A stretch of DNA of 64,000 bases from the NCBI GenBank assembly GCA_001579985.1, contig LRSR01001105.1, positions 55,244 through 119,243 of the forward strand. Reading direction: 5' to 3'. The stretch's first letter is position 1; each line of letters starts with the position of its first letter. Made by a program: the position numbers and the translations under genes. The DNA comes from Hypsibius dujardini. Lineage: Eukaryota > Tardigrada > Eutardigrada > Parachela > Hypsibiidae. Positions 48,571 to 59,007 of this stretch are shown piece after piece. The notes under the pieces are model-generated. The model saw nothing but the letters and a program-made list of their open reading frames with translations, was not told the origin of the DNA and did not search any database.

Positions 48571-49452
48571 TCGTCTCAGCCCTTAATCGCCCGGTCAGAA
48601 AGCGGATACACTCATTGAAATACTTAAAATGCCTGATGCTTATGACCGTTTGGATGGCTGTTAGCCCATTGCTCTTTTTCGCGTTTCTGACTGTAAATAT
48701 CTGGCGTACAATAATTATTGTCTGGCAAACGAGCTACTACTTCTTGTGTAAAATTTACACCAGACAGAACGGGTGCCGTACTCCGTTTTCGTATATTGTC
48801 ATTACCGAGTACTGATGATTCAATACTATCCATTTTAATTTATAACACTAAAACTCCAGCAACAAATTCCCAAGAAATCCAAGTAGTTTAAATTGAAGTT
48901 TTGTTTAATTTAATTCAGTTCAGTTTAACTTAGTTTATTCCAACTTTAATTTAATTCCGAAGAATTTAATTAGTCCAAAGAATTTCCGTATAATTTAACT
49001 TATCGAAGAACTTAATTTAATACAATTTTAGCTCAATTCTGAAGAAATCCAATTAGTTTGTAAATAAAATAAGTTTAAAAAATACTTTTCAGAAAGCAGG
49101 GGCGTTTGATATTTCGATGGTCATTTTATTACTTCCCTAACACTGTTTCAATATCGTTTATTTTCGATTCTGTCATACCAAACGAAGGTCAACACTTTCT
49201 ATTTTTTTACAAATTAGTTGGAGAGTGTTTTGCCCGTTGTCCTATCAGACAAGCTGTTGGCTCTGTCTACTGTAATTTGGCAGCGGTTTATTGTATATTA
49301 ACGCTTGAATTTTAAATATTTAACATTCTTTCGTGTGAGATCAGTTCATCTATTTAACTTAAAAATGGCAGTCATTTTTTCGCCAATTTCCGTCGTGTCT
49401 GTTGTCATTGCGACCGGCCTAAAAATAATTAAAGTACATCAAAATATTTGTG
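48571..49452. other. Convergent spacer before lipase
   Basis: 3' ends of the LRAT-like gene and, on the minus strand, of the lipase. Minus-strand AATAAA candidates lie near 49287 and 49125. It begins with the alternative read-through tail described for the LRAT-like gene. Confidence 0.5.
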
Positions 49453-52400
49453 TCAGAAATTACATGAATTGTGAAGGGTTATAGTTGAGCCGTACGGATG
49501 TTGCAGCAGCGTCAATTCAAGGCGCGGCTCCAAATGGAGGGTATGGGATGACAGCCAGGCGAAGGGATGCAGGAGGGAGTAATCGTATTCCCATGTTAGA
49601 TGCACCGCCTCGACCGGGCCGAAACTTTGAGGCACCGACACCACGTACGTGGATGTGCTGCCGGGAACAATTTCACTGGACCTAGAAAGAGCAAAAATAA
49701 ATTCGAAAATAGTTATTAGCTACAGCTGTTTAATCTTCACTTCTAGTGTGGAGGGCCCAATAGACCCTGGCTATTTTACCCCTCCCCCTGTATTCATCAT
49801 CAGGGATCCAGATAGCGCCCCTGCTATTTTACTCCTCCAATGCTCTCCGTCCGTCCGTTGTCCCTCTGTCCGTCTGCTGTCCGTCCGTTCGTTGTCCGTC
49901 CGCTGTCCGTGTGTCCGTCCGTTAGTGCGTCCTTTGTCTATCCATTTGATGTCCGTCCTCTGTCCGTCCGTCCGTACGGCCGAATGGCCGGACAACGGAC
50001 GGACTGACAACGGACCGGTTGACAGACTGACGGACAACGAACGGACAACAGACAGAGAGATTGCGGACGGACACCGGACGGACAACATGTGAGGGGTAAG
50101 ACATCAGGGGTGCTATTTGGGCCCCTGGTGACATATACAGGGAGGAGTAAAATAGCCAGGCTTCTAGTGGGTCCCAAAGGGGAGGTGGTAAAATAGCCAC
50201 TCTGCTATTTATTTGTGGAGTCATATGGTGCGTATAAAAAAACTAACCCTGAACCGTATTCGATCCAGCTGGACGACTTCGATTTTCCGTGCAACTGAAT
50301 CTTCATGATTCCCTTTTCCTACGAGAAAATTATGCGAAGCCGATTAAACGGTACAGAATTATTGTTCGAATGAAAAGATTGAACGTACAGTACTCTGCAA
50401 CTTGTAGGCCTGTCTTATCGTAACTCGGTACAGCAGTTCTGTCATTTGTAAGAAACGTTCTTCAATTAAAAGGAACCTCACACAACCAAGGTTGAGGTTG
50501 GGCGTTACCACAAAATGGTGTTGAGGATCCAGTGACGAAATAGTAGGATCTCTGCTGATTTGCCAGCGATACTGGTACGTCCACATCGAGCCCAAAAACT
50601 TGGCACTGGTCGTTATCGCAGGAGAAACACTGACCCCTTCGGAACTGTGGCCGAGACAGTAAAAAACACATACCGTGAAACAATTACGCTTTACATTTTT
50701 CTAATTACCGATTCACACACTCACGGCTTCGTAGTTTTCGCATTGAACTGCGGTAAAGGTGCAAGTAGGATTGGCGACTGTATCTAAATTTTATGCACTT
50801 AAACTGCGAGACAGATTTGAATATGAGGATGATCAAGGACATTATATATACAGTTGAAATTGTTCACGAACCAGCGTACAATATCGGCGCTCTAAAGTGG
50901 CTGCATCCTAGGGCGTCACTGGACGTTCCTAAATATGTGACAACGTTGATCATCTACCCCGTGTTCCAGTATATAATAGCCTTTAGGATGATTGATGTAG
51001 CCTTACCGGAAATGTCCAAAGTCATCAGCGATGACCACAGACTGCAAATTCATCAAATACTATTACACGTCAAATTGCCAAATTAAAATAATTTCCACGT
51101 GGAGTTTGCAACAGGACCAACCGACCTTTTGCCGCATCCTGGTTGGCCTTGTCCTCCGTTTGGAAAGAAATCTTAGGACACAAACACATGTGGAATGTCA
51201 CTTGAAATGGACCTTCAGGAAGAGGCCAAAATAGATAAGGAGCAGATAAAAGACTTACTATAATGGCCCATTGGCTGCATACTTCCATAACCAAGTTGGA
51301 GTAGATCCTGAAATTCAATAAAATAGTTCAGTGGTTGTTAACTTATCAAATTCACCGTGAACAGAAAGGGAACACGCAAATACCAGAGTTGTCCCATATT
51401 AAAAATTCGTATACCGCCCATTCCCATCTCATACTTGCGGTCATCCCATCCTCTCAATTCCATTAATTCTGAAAATTTTCCATTACCTTACTGCACAAAA
51501 TTATTTTCCCATAATCCATTCCCATACTACAACCGATTTTTAGCTATAATTCCCAGCAAACCAATAGTATACGAGATAGATAACTTGATTGACGACTATA
51601 TATCGATACGGCTGATAATATTAGATTGATTGATTGAGTATAGCGATATCGATCGATCATATTAAACTGCGCAAATTCCCATTCCCGCCCATTCCCGTCC
51701 CAATTCTGATCAGTCCCATACCCATAAACCCGCAAAAATTATGGGGTTTAGGGAAATTCTGGGGCCTATGGGTAACCCAAAAAAAAATATGGGACAACTC
51801 TGATACACAAACGCACACACACGTACATACTCGGCCATCGGTCACCACAGTATCGACTGAAAAATAAATATGTTCCATCCCCACATTCGACTCATAGGGT
51901 GCCCAAAGATTTCTGGTGACAGCTGAGACCACCGAGTTTTAGTACTGTTGTTGATATACCTAAATCTGCATCACTAGGATCAAGTCGAACTGATGGGGGC
52001 ATATCTTTGAAGTAGAGGCCTAAATTGGATCAAATGGAAGAGTTACGCTGGTTATTGTAAAATGATGTGTAATATAATAATGATATAATTATATTATATT
52101 ATACTGCATTGCTGTATTATATTTTATGATATTATGGTAATGTAACTTCAGCTACGAATGCTACTGTAATAAATGGTGCACATAGTACATTTAGCCACAT
52201 ACCGGCTGGATCTAGGCCAGTAATTCGACCAATCTTCATGCGCTCGCCGGCGTACCCTGCAACATGGGCTCCCAAACTGCGAAGGGCATAAAATACTTGA
52301 TTTATATTTTATACACTGCATTTACTGAAGCAGTAGTAGTTTCGTGTGTAGCCGTTCTCCATATACAAACCTATGCCCAATAATATGGACGGTGCTTAAG

Positions 52401-53645
52401 TCTTGCCCAAACTTGGAATGCAGAGTTGAAATTAATCGAGCCACAACCGCGCCAACGATTCGAGTGTTTGCAGCCGCTTGAAAATAATTCACCTCAATTC
52501 CAGCACCTTTTTTCCGGAAAAAAAGAGAAAAATAGAGTGAATGTTACATATAAAATAGCAGAAGAATTTGCTGAGTTCTTCATTTTCTTACTCCAATCGA
52601 CACGAATCACATTGAAATCGCCGTGCAGCAGCAGCTTGGGTTCCATCAGCTGAAATTTTCTCGAAAGAAAACGAACAAAGCGTCATTTATGTCAACAGAT
52701 TACATGTATAAATGCACAACATTTTTGACACTGTAGTCGTTAATAAAGAGCGAACTCACTGACATCCAGCGAACATTTTCCGTATCCAAATACCCATGAA
52801 TCAAAATTTTTGTTCCCTCCCGGTCAGCGCGAAAATTTGATGCATTAATCGATGCCGAGTTGTAGGGATCAAGGATGTCGGCCTTAGCGACATTGTCTTG
52901 CGTTTTTAAGGAGAGCTTGAGGCGGGTTTCACATGACGGTAGCACATTAATAGGCCTACGTACAATGTATGTACAGGAATTGTGTTTATGTGGAAAATGG
53001 AAGCTGGGTCACCGAACGCATTTCGTTTGATTTACTAAATTTCGGACTTTTTGGATGGATGCTCAAATGTTTTAAACCCAAAAATCAGCGTTATAGTTTT
53101 CCTTGTGTAGCGAGATAGAAGTTACCAAAAACTTGAATCACCGTGTTTTTTCACTTTCACTTTGGGATAGAAAACGTAAACGGAAACGCTGGTTTTTGAG
53201 TGTAACGAATCTGCATCAAGGGTGACTTTTTTTGAAAATAGTAGAAAAGGCAAAAGTTTGCAAATTGACCATAATTTCATAAGAAATAGTAAGTTGCCAA
53301 ACCTATATTTTTTGAAAACACGTTGGGCACGTTGTCATGATTTCACACTAAAACAAAGAGCCGGGTTCCCCTTGACTGCACAACCTCAATATACCTCTTC
53401 AAGATGTCCTCAAAGGCCCCGTCTGTGTCGAAGCAGCCAAGGTCGCCGCAGCAGTTTATTCCGCCTGAGAAAAGTTTCACTAAATAATTCCAAAAATATT
53501 GGGAGGGGGAGGGGCATAATATGAGTAACATACCGTGAGTCTGTCGAAGTGCCGGAAGATGTTCCCCTGTGAAGCAGCGGATTTTTAACAAGATCACTAA
53601 AACTGCGGCAGCATATGATGGACCCATGTTGCTTGGCTGGCTCAT
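49453..53645 (-). CDS. Pancreatic-type triacylglycerol lipase with PLAT domain
   Basis: Secreted lipase of 487 residues in seventeen exons: 53534-53645, 53395-53464, 52760-52955, 52592-52649, 52371-52506, 52203-52276, 51960-52019, 51831-51856, 51259-51307, 51126-51171, 51007-51041, 50872-50928, 50725-50783, 50509-50644, 50389-50438, 50248-50318, 49453-49681; all phases agree. Signal peptide, then CCGDLGCFDTDGAFEDIL, TKILIHGYLD, VIRVDWSAGIE, QAAANTRIVG, the nucleophile in IIGHSLGAH (Ser191), GLDPAG (Asp213), VRLDPSDADLVD, MGHYNFFPNGGQGQPGCGK, and CSHFRAP (His298), so the triad is complete with family spacing. CENYEAFRRGQCFSC leads to a PLAT domain (LLYRVTIRQAYKLQST, KIQLHG, VEAVHLTWEYDYSLLHP) ending in a conserved Cys. 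Several exons are under 50 bases. The usual GHxDFFPNGG has Asn for Asp. Confidence 0.92.
49745..50215. mobile_element. Palindromic element in lipase last intron
   Basis: Two arms (about 49745-49845 and 50090-50215) are imperfect reverse complements sharing CTGGCTATTTTACyCCTCC. Between them is a GTCC/GGAC-rich tract that is itself palindromic around GTACGGCCGAATGGCCG (near 49973). The element fills most of the intron 49682-50247. No coding content; the repeat-driven ORFs here are spurious. Probably a MITE; family not identified. Confidence 0.7.
52990..53345. repeat. Copy of dispersed palindromic repeat in lipase intron 2
   Basis: Sequence around 53040-53222 matches, in reverse complement, the middle of the element at 59524-59940: both carry the string CTTGTGTAGCGAGATAGAA and GTGTAACGAATCTGCAT. 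Its outer limits are not sharp. It lies in the intron 52956-53394. Confidence 0.65.
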
Positions 53646-54112
53646 GCGTGGAAGGGGTTTGCGATATTCTGTTATTCTGAAGCCTGTTCTCAAACTCGAG
53701 GTTGAGGTCGATGGCCGATCGCCATCGCAAAGGCGTATGCGATGATGATGAGACATCAATTAGTCGAGTTGCTAAACCGTCGTCCGATCTTTGTCACGGT
53801 AATATAGCCAATCGATCCATCACAATATTACATTATAGCAGTAGTTTTGTGTCAACTCAGTGGCTGAGGATTGACGGCTCTTGTTGAAGTCTTTATTAAC
53901 AATACGTATATAATTGCGTTTTCCAAATAATGCAGCCTTTAGTTTCTATTTAGGAATCTCGGAAAATAGCGTAGCAAACACGTAATGCCTGCCTTGCTGG
54001 AGTATCACGGCATTTTACTCGGTAAAGCTGGGGGGGGGGGTTCGGCTCTTGTTCTCTGGTCAAATTTCGTATCACAGTCTTTTTCTTATAAGAACTGTCT
54101 TCTGGATATTAG

Positions 54113-54656
54113 CAGAGACTCGTTTAAGGTCCTTACAGATCGGAACCAGAACCCCTCACGGTAGGGCCAGGGGATGGGCAAAGGGGCAACATGTTTTTTT
54201 AAAGATCTTATCCCTAATCATTTCGAAACTTGTGGAGGGTCGGCGTCTCATTTCCAGGGGTCCTCTGGGATTTCAAAATGTTTTCGAAAACACCAGTGTT
54301 TCATCAAATTTGGATCGTTCTTGAATGTTTTGAGCCTCCAATTTGTATTCATCAATATTGGATTTCAGTATTCATCATCAATATTCATCATCAATATTCA
54401 TCCGTTTATATTGGACCTCAATAAATCTCAAATTTTGAACGAAAAAATAATGTTTTTGAAAATGTTTTGAAATCCCGGGGGTCCACTGGAAATCAGACCC
54501 CCACCCTTCACAAGTTTCGAAATGAACAGGGACAAGAGGCCGAATTTTGGGTTGAATCTTGAAAAATGCATTTTGCCTGTGTGCCCACCCCCTGGCTCTA
54601 CCGTCAGGCCCAACGGGTCTTGGTTGCGACCTGTAAGGGCCCCAAACGAGCCTCTG
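54113..54656. mobile_element. Nonautonomous hAT-type MITE, copy A
   Basis: 544 bases with terminal inverted repeats CAGAGACTCGTTTAAGG and, from the right, CAGAGGCTCGTTTGGGG. Flanked by 8-base sequences GATATTAG and GATATTAT (seven of eight identical), the duplication size of hAT transposons. Halves are largely complementary (GGAACCAG, CCAGGGG and ATTTCAAAA blocks recur inverted). No transposase. Confidence 0.82.
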
Positions 54657-57600
54657 GATATTATGAGCAGTTCTACTTCCGAAATGCAGTTCTAAACGTT
54701 ACCTCTTGTTAATCAACACAGCTTTATTAAATCTGAAACGTAACTCAAGGTTTAAAAACTAAGTTCGGTCATGACAGAAATAGGACCGATCTATGAAAAA
54801 GTGTGCCCTACATGTATAGCAGACGTAGAGTGGAAAGAATTTCCGCAGATTTCTACACGAATTCTTTTCCACGAATCCGGTACATTCTTGCACTTGAATA
54901 CACCATGAACCTTTGTTCCATTTACACAAATGGATCGCAAGCAGTCCGTGTACATCGACAACGCCAAGAGCGATAGATGGAGCCCATTTTGATTAAGCAA
55001 ATAACGCTTTAATCGCGCACACACGGTCATCAAAAGTCACTCTAGATTTTGCGAGTTAATAAGCAGGTATAATACATAAGGGCCCCATTCTTCCCTGCCT
55101 GCGTGGGGGAACGCTTAGTTTGGGAAATGACCCGCGGGAATTAAAGTGTGTTTAAACAAACGACCCTTCTTCCTGTCGTGTGTTCCGCTCTGACTGGGTT
55201 TTCTTGTCGACCGGGATCACCGCTCAATGATACAAAGTTGACAGGCCGTGCGCCGGCCCTTAAACCACAATTCAACAGACTAGACAGCCAAACAACCCTC
55301 TGTGCTGTGCCTCATTGGCTTCCATGCATAATAAAAATCGCTCATCGTTATGGATTGTTAATTAGATGAAGAAGGAAAGGCTGCCGATTAAGCGCAGCTA
55401 AGCACGTACACACAATCTCATGATTGGGGATGCTTACGGCTTTTGCTTAACCCCCATCATATTATGTGGGGGAGGAGCACAAGGACGCTCCCTAAGGGAT
55501 AGTTAATAATCACACGCGTTGCATGGAGAGTAAGTGAAGGAGAGCACATACCCGCGACCATCATTGAAAACAACAGCGGCTGCCAAGGTTTCAGCATAAA
55601 AACACTGTTTTAGCATAGTAGTGGAAATTATACATTTTTTATTATAGTGGGGTGGAGTCTTTGTGCATTGGTTAATTAGGACTACTTTATGTAGAAAAAA
55701 TATATACTTTATTTACGAGATTAAGAAAATTGTGAGGTCCTGGATCGCAGAGTCAAGGCTGCGAACTTGGCTCGAAGACTGCTTAAGAACGAAGATTTTT
55801 TTTCAAATATGCTCTCAATGGAGATGTATCTTAATACAATTTATTTTTTGTTAAAAATTGCCTTGAGTTCGTTCGAGCAATCATTTGAGCAATCGCGACA
55901 AATTTGCTACATGTAGGTCTTATAACATTTTAACAAAAATTAAATTATGGCTTATAGTTCAGCTTTAAATAATTTGTACCGCCCAAGTTACTATACTTTA
56001 GGGCTAGAGACCTGCTGATGCGGCATATCTGGCTTGTTGACGCGTCGTCAAGAAGACTCATACCGGGAAGCTTGGCCTGGTACGGGATGAAATAGTTTAA
56101 TTACGCCCCGGTCCAACATGGACCTGTGACCTATAGCGTCCCTTGATTAAGTCGAAGCCATGCTAATAAAGAGCGCGGAGATGAATTAACTAACTCCTCC
56201 TGATCCATCAGCTAAAACCCCATTTTCAAAGGACTTTGCGTTTGGATCGCACAGAGTGGCGAGGGAAACGAGGGGGTAGTGGTGGGTCACAGGTGACGAA
56301 AATCTTTGCGGTAATTGACTGTTGCGCGGGCAGCACACATGCACACACACATGCTAATCCTTTAATTCACTCTGAGGTCTTGATTAATCATGAGGACGAA
56401 AACGGAAATCACTTTTCGAGCAAAAGATCGCGGAATATAGTCAACATTTCCTTGACTCAAAACAGTCGCAAGTAAAGAGTCCTTTCTACAGGCATCCCGT
56501 ACAATACAGATCTGTTACATATGTAGAGAAATGTAAGGATAGTCTGATTGTGAGTCTATTATTAGCTCCAGTAAAAATACAGTAGGTAAAAGTGCGCTGC
56601 AGTAATTATCGTTCCGTCTGGGTTCAGCTAAAGGTACAAATATTTGTAATGCAATAAAAATAAATAAATAATAAATAAGTGAGAGTTGGTGCTGGCTAAC
56701 GCACCGTGAAAAGTAAAAAGTTGCATGGAAAGAGCGTAAGTTTGAGAGTGTGATATATACAGTACAGTTTCCTATATATTATACGATCTTTTGGGCGTGT
56801 ATTTTTTTGTCATCGCACAACGCATTCAGTACAGTCGCCACGAAAGAAATAACAAATTTTGATTTAGTAATTTTACGTATATCAGCTTAACTTAAAATAC
56901 AAATATATAAGTACAACTAATATATACATTAAAAAATATACTGATATTAACATATATGGACTTCAGTCGAATATTTCAGATTATAGTTATTGTAGATTAT
57001 GCTCTGGAATATTTTATTTATTAAAGAATTCTTGCGGGATAATTGTCCACCCTTTGACATTTGCTAGATTGCAAAAACATGCGGCATCATTGCTAACGTC
57101 TCTGGCTAGCAGTTCTTGAATGTTAGAACCTTTCTACTAATATCACATTAAATGACCTTCGAACTGTCCGGACAATGATTTTTCGGCGGATTTTGGGCGG
57201 CTGTAAGGTGATTGCCCCTCCCGTCAAGGAAAGAGAGTAAGTCCATACAGAACCTCATCCATGATGCTATGGACATTCGCGTTGGCAAAGTTGTTCACGG
57301 TTCACCGTGTTCCCCCCAAGAATAACAACAACCGTCGCCCATATCGGCCGCCGCGAGAACGAATGAGGAAACGTTAAGTGGAGAAAGAGAGATGATCGTC
57401 CTGCCGCGGCCACAGACAATTTGCATGATGTAATTTGGTTGGGGACCCGACGCACGATCCACTACCGCGCGCGAGGACTGGGGATTAAATGGTTCAACAA
57501 GTTTGATTCGTTTAAAAAGCGATTGAATTTGGATCGTCTTGCTTCTTGTCTCTCTCTCTCTCTCTCACTCTCACTCTCTCGGTGATTTTGATTGAGCGCG

Positions 57601-57829
57601 CGCGTGAGCTTCTCTTCAATTGAAACAGGCGCATGGTGGCCTCTCTTTATATCTTCCTACCATGAAGAGCGCATGTTTTTGAGGCCATCTCATCCAGTAT
57701 TCAAGATGCATGACCGCAGGGAAGGAGAGGATACATTCGATCAGTGAGTTGTCAAGCGGAACCTTCTTTCCATGGATGTAGTCCCGTTTTACTTAACAAA
57801 GTTAGGTGGTGTGTATATGTAGTTGCTGT

Positions 57830-58344
57830 CAGGGGCTCGTTTAAGGCCCGTACATATCGGAACCAGGACCCCTGCTAGTAGGGCCCAGGGGTGGGCAATA
57901 GGGTAGAATGTGTTTTTAAAATAATTGAACCCAAAATTAGGCCTTTTTTTCCTGATCATTTTGAAATGTGGGGATCTGATTTCCAAGGCCACCTGGGATT
58001 TCAAAACCTTTACAGAAATTTCACTTTTTTTATCGAATTTCTGATTTGTTGGGGCCCAATATTTACGCACCCTGTTTATAATAATAACTGCAAATGGGAA
58101 GTCAAAACATTTAAGAATGGTCCAAATTTGAGGGAAAAACTAAAGTTTTTGAAATTGTTTTGAAATCCCAAGGCCCTTGGGTATGAGACCCTCACATCCC
58201 CAGAAGTTTCAAAATGACGAAGAACAAGAGGCCGAATTTCGGATTCAAGTGTGAAAAAAACAATATTTTGACTCTATGCGCCACCCCTGACTCTACCTTG
58301 AGGAGTCCTGATTCCGACTTGTAAGGACCCTAAACGAGCCCCTG
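57830..58344. mobile_element. Nonautonomous hAT-type MITE, copy B
   Basis: 515 bases, ends CAGGGGCTCGTTTAAGGCCC and, from the right, CAGGGGCTCGTTTAGGGTCC, flanked by GTTGCTGT and TTTGCTGT (seven of eight). Same family as the copy at 54113, with the same internal blocks (CATATCGGAACCAGGACCCC, TTTTGAAATCCC). Palindromic; no coding capacity. Confidence 0.84.
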
Positions 58345-59007
58345 TTTGCTGTGAGAGATGCCGCTGCCAAAAGGACTAGGACTCATTGACATTCCGTGGG
58401 ATATACGAGTGTCATGCAGAGCAATCGGTACTTAGGATGAGGCAGGAGGACACACACACACACAACAGCAACTGTCAAGGGAGTCGCAATTTAATTCATC
58501 ATCTTCCAATCAAATAACAGCCCGGACCTCTTGACTACACTCCAACACCCTCGCGCTATATCTCTCTCTCTAGCACCTTCTAAACGCCTAGTCTATACTA
58601 TATTGGCCATTAGTGATCCTTAACTGACTGGCCGAGGCTAATTCCATCAGGTTTACACACGAATCCGGGGTGAGAGCGGTGTAGGGTCTTCTTTAAAAGG
58701 GCTGGATCGCAGGCGGTGGAGCTTCGCAGATCTAGATTTAATTATTCTAAATCCTCCTACCCTGTCAGATACATTCCTTCCTCCATTCGCACTGTACAAT
58801 TCACTTTTGCGAGAGTTTCATCCCTTTCTTTCTCACCGTAATCGAGGTTCACTCGTGGATGGAAATTTTGCTAACGAAAAGGTCTCCTTTCCTCGGTCGC
58901 ACTTTTACTCAGTTTTTGTGACCTTTTGCTCAACATAGACTCTCTTTTCTTTTCCCACCGTATCTGAATGTTTTCGTCGCTGTGAAAAAAGTATTTGTTA
59001 AACGAAG

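Larger units (their letters stand above)
53646..59007. other. Gene desert between lipase and SKOR
   Basis: About 5.4 kb without a supported gene, containing two hAT-type MITEs (54113-54656, 57830-58344), a CT/AC-rich tract near 57550-57590 and AT-rich DNA. Position suggests regulatory sequence for the developmental regulator SKOR, but no individual site is claimed. Confidence 0.55.

Noticed and set aside
48459-48815. In-frame extension of the LRAT-like gene with a hydrophobic tail
   Set aside because: Kept only as an alternative: a good donor at 48459 and a good acceptor before 48538 make splicing more likely, and the extension has AT-rich codon use unlike the rest of the gene.
49485-49685. 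Plus-strand ORF of 66 codons that could serve as a last exon of the LRAT-like gene in phase 0
   Set aside because: It is the antisense of the last lipase exon (49453-49681), whose PLAT-domain residues and splice phases agree with the family.
49771-50224. Several overlapping ORFs on both strands rich in Ser, Val, Arg and Cys
   Set aside because: They are translations of the GTCC/GGAC tract of the palindromic element.
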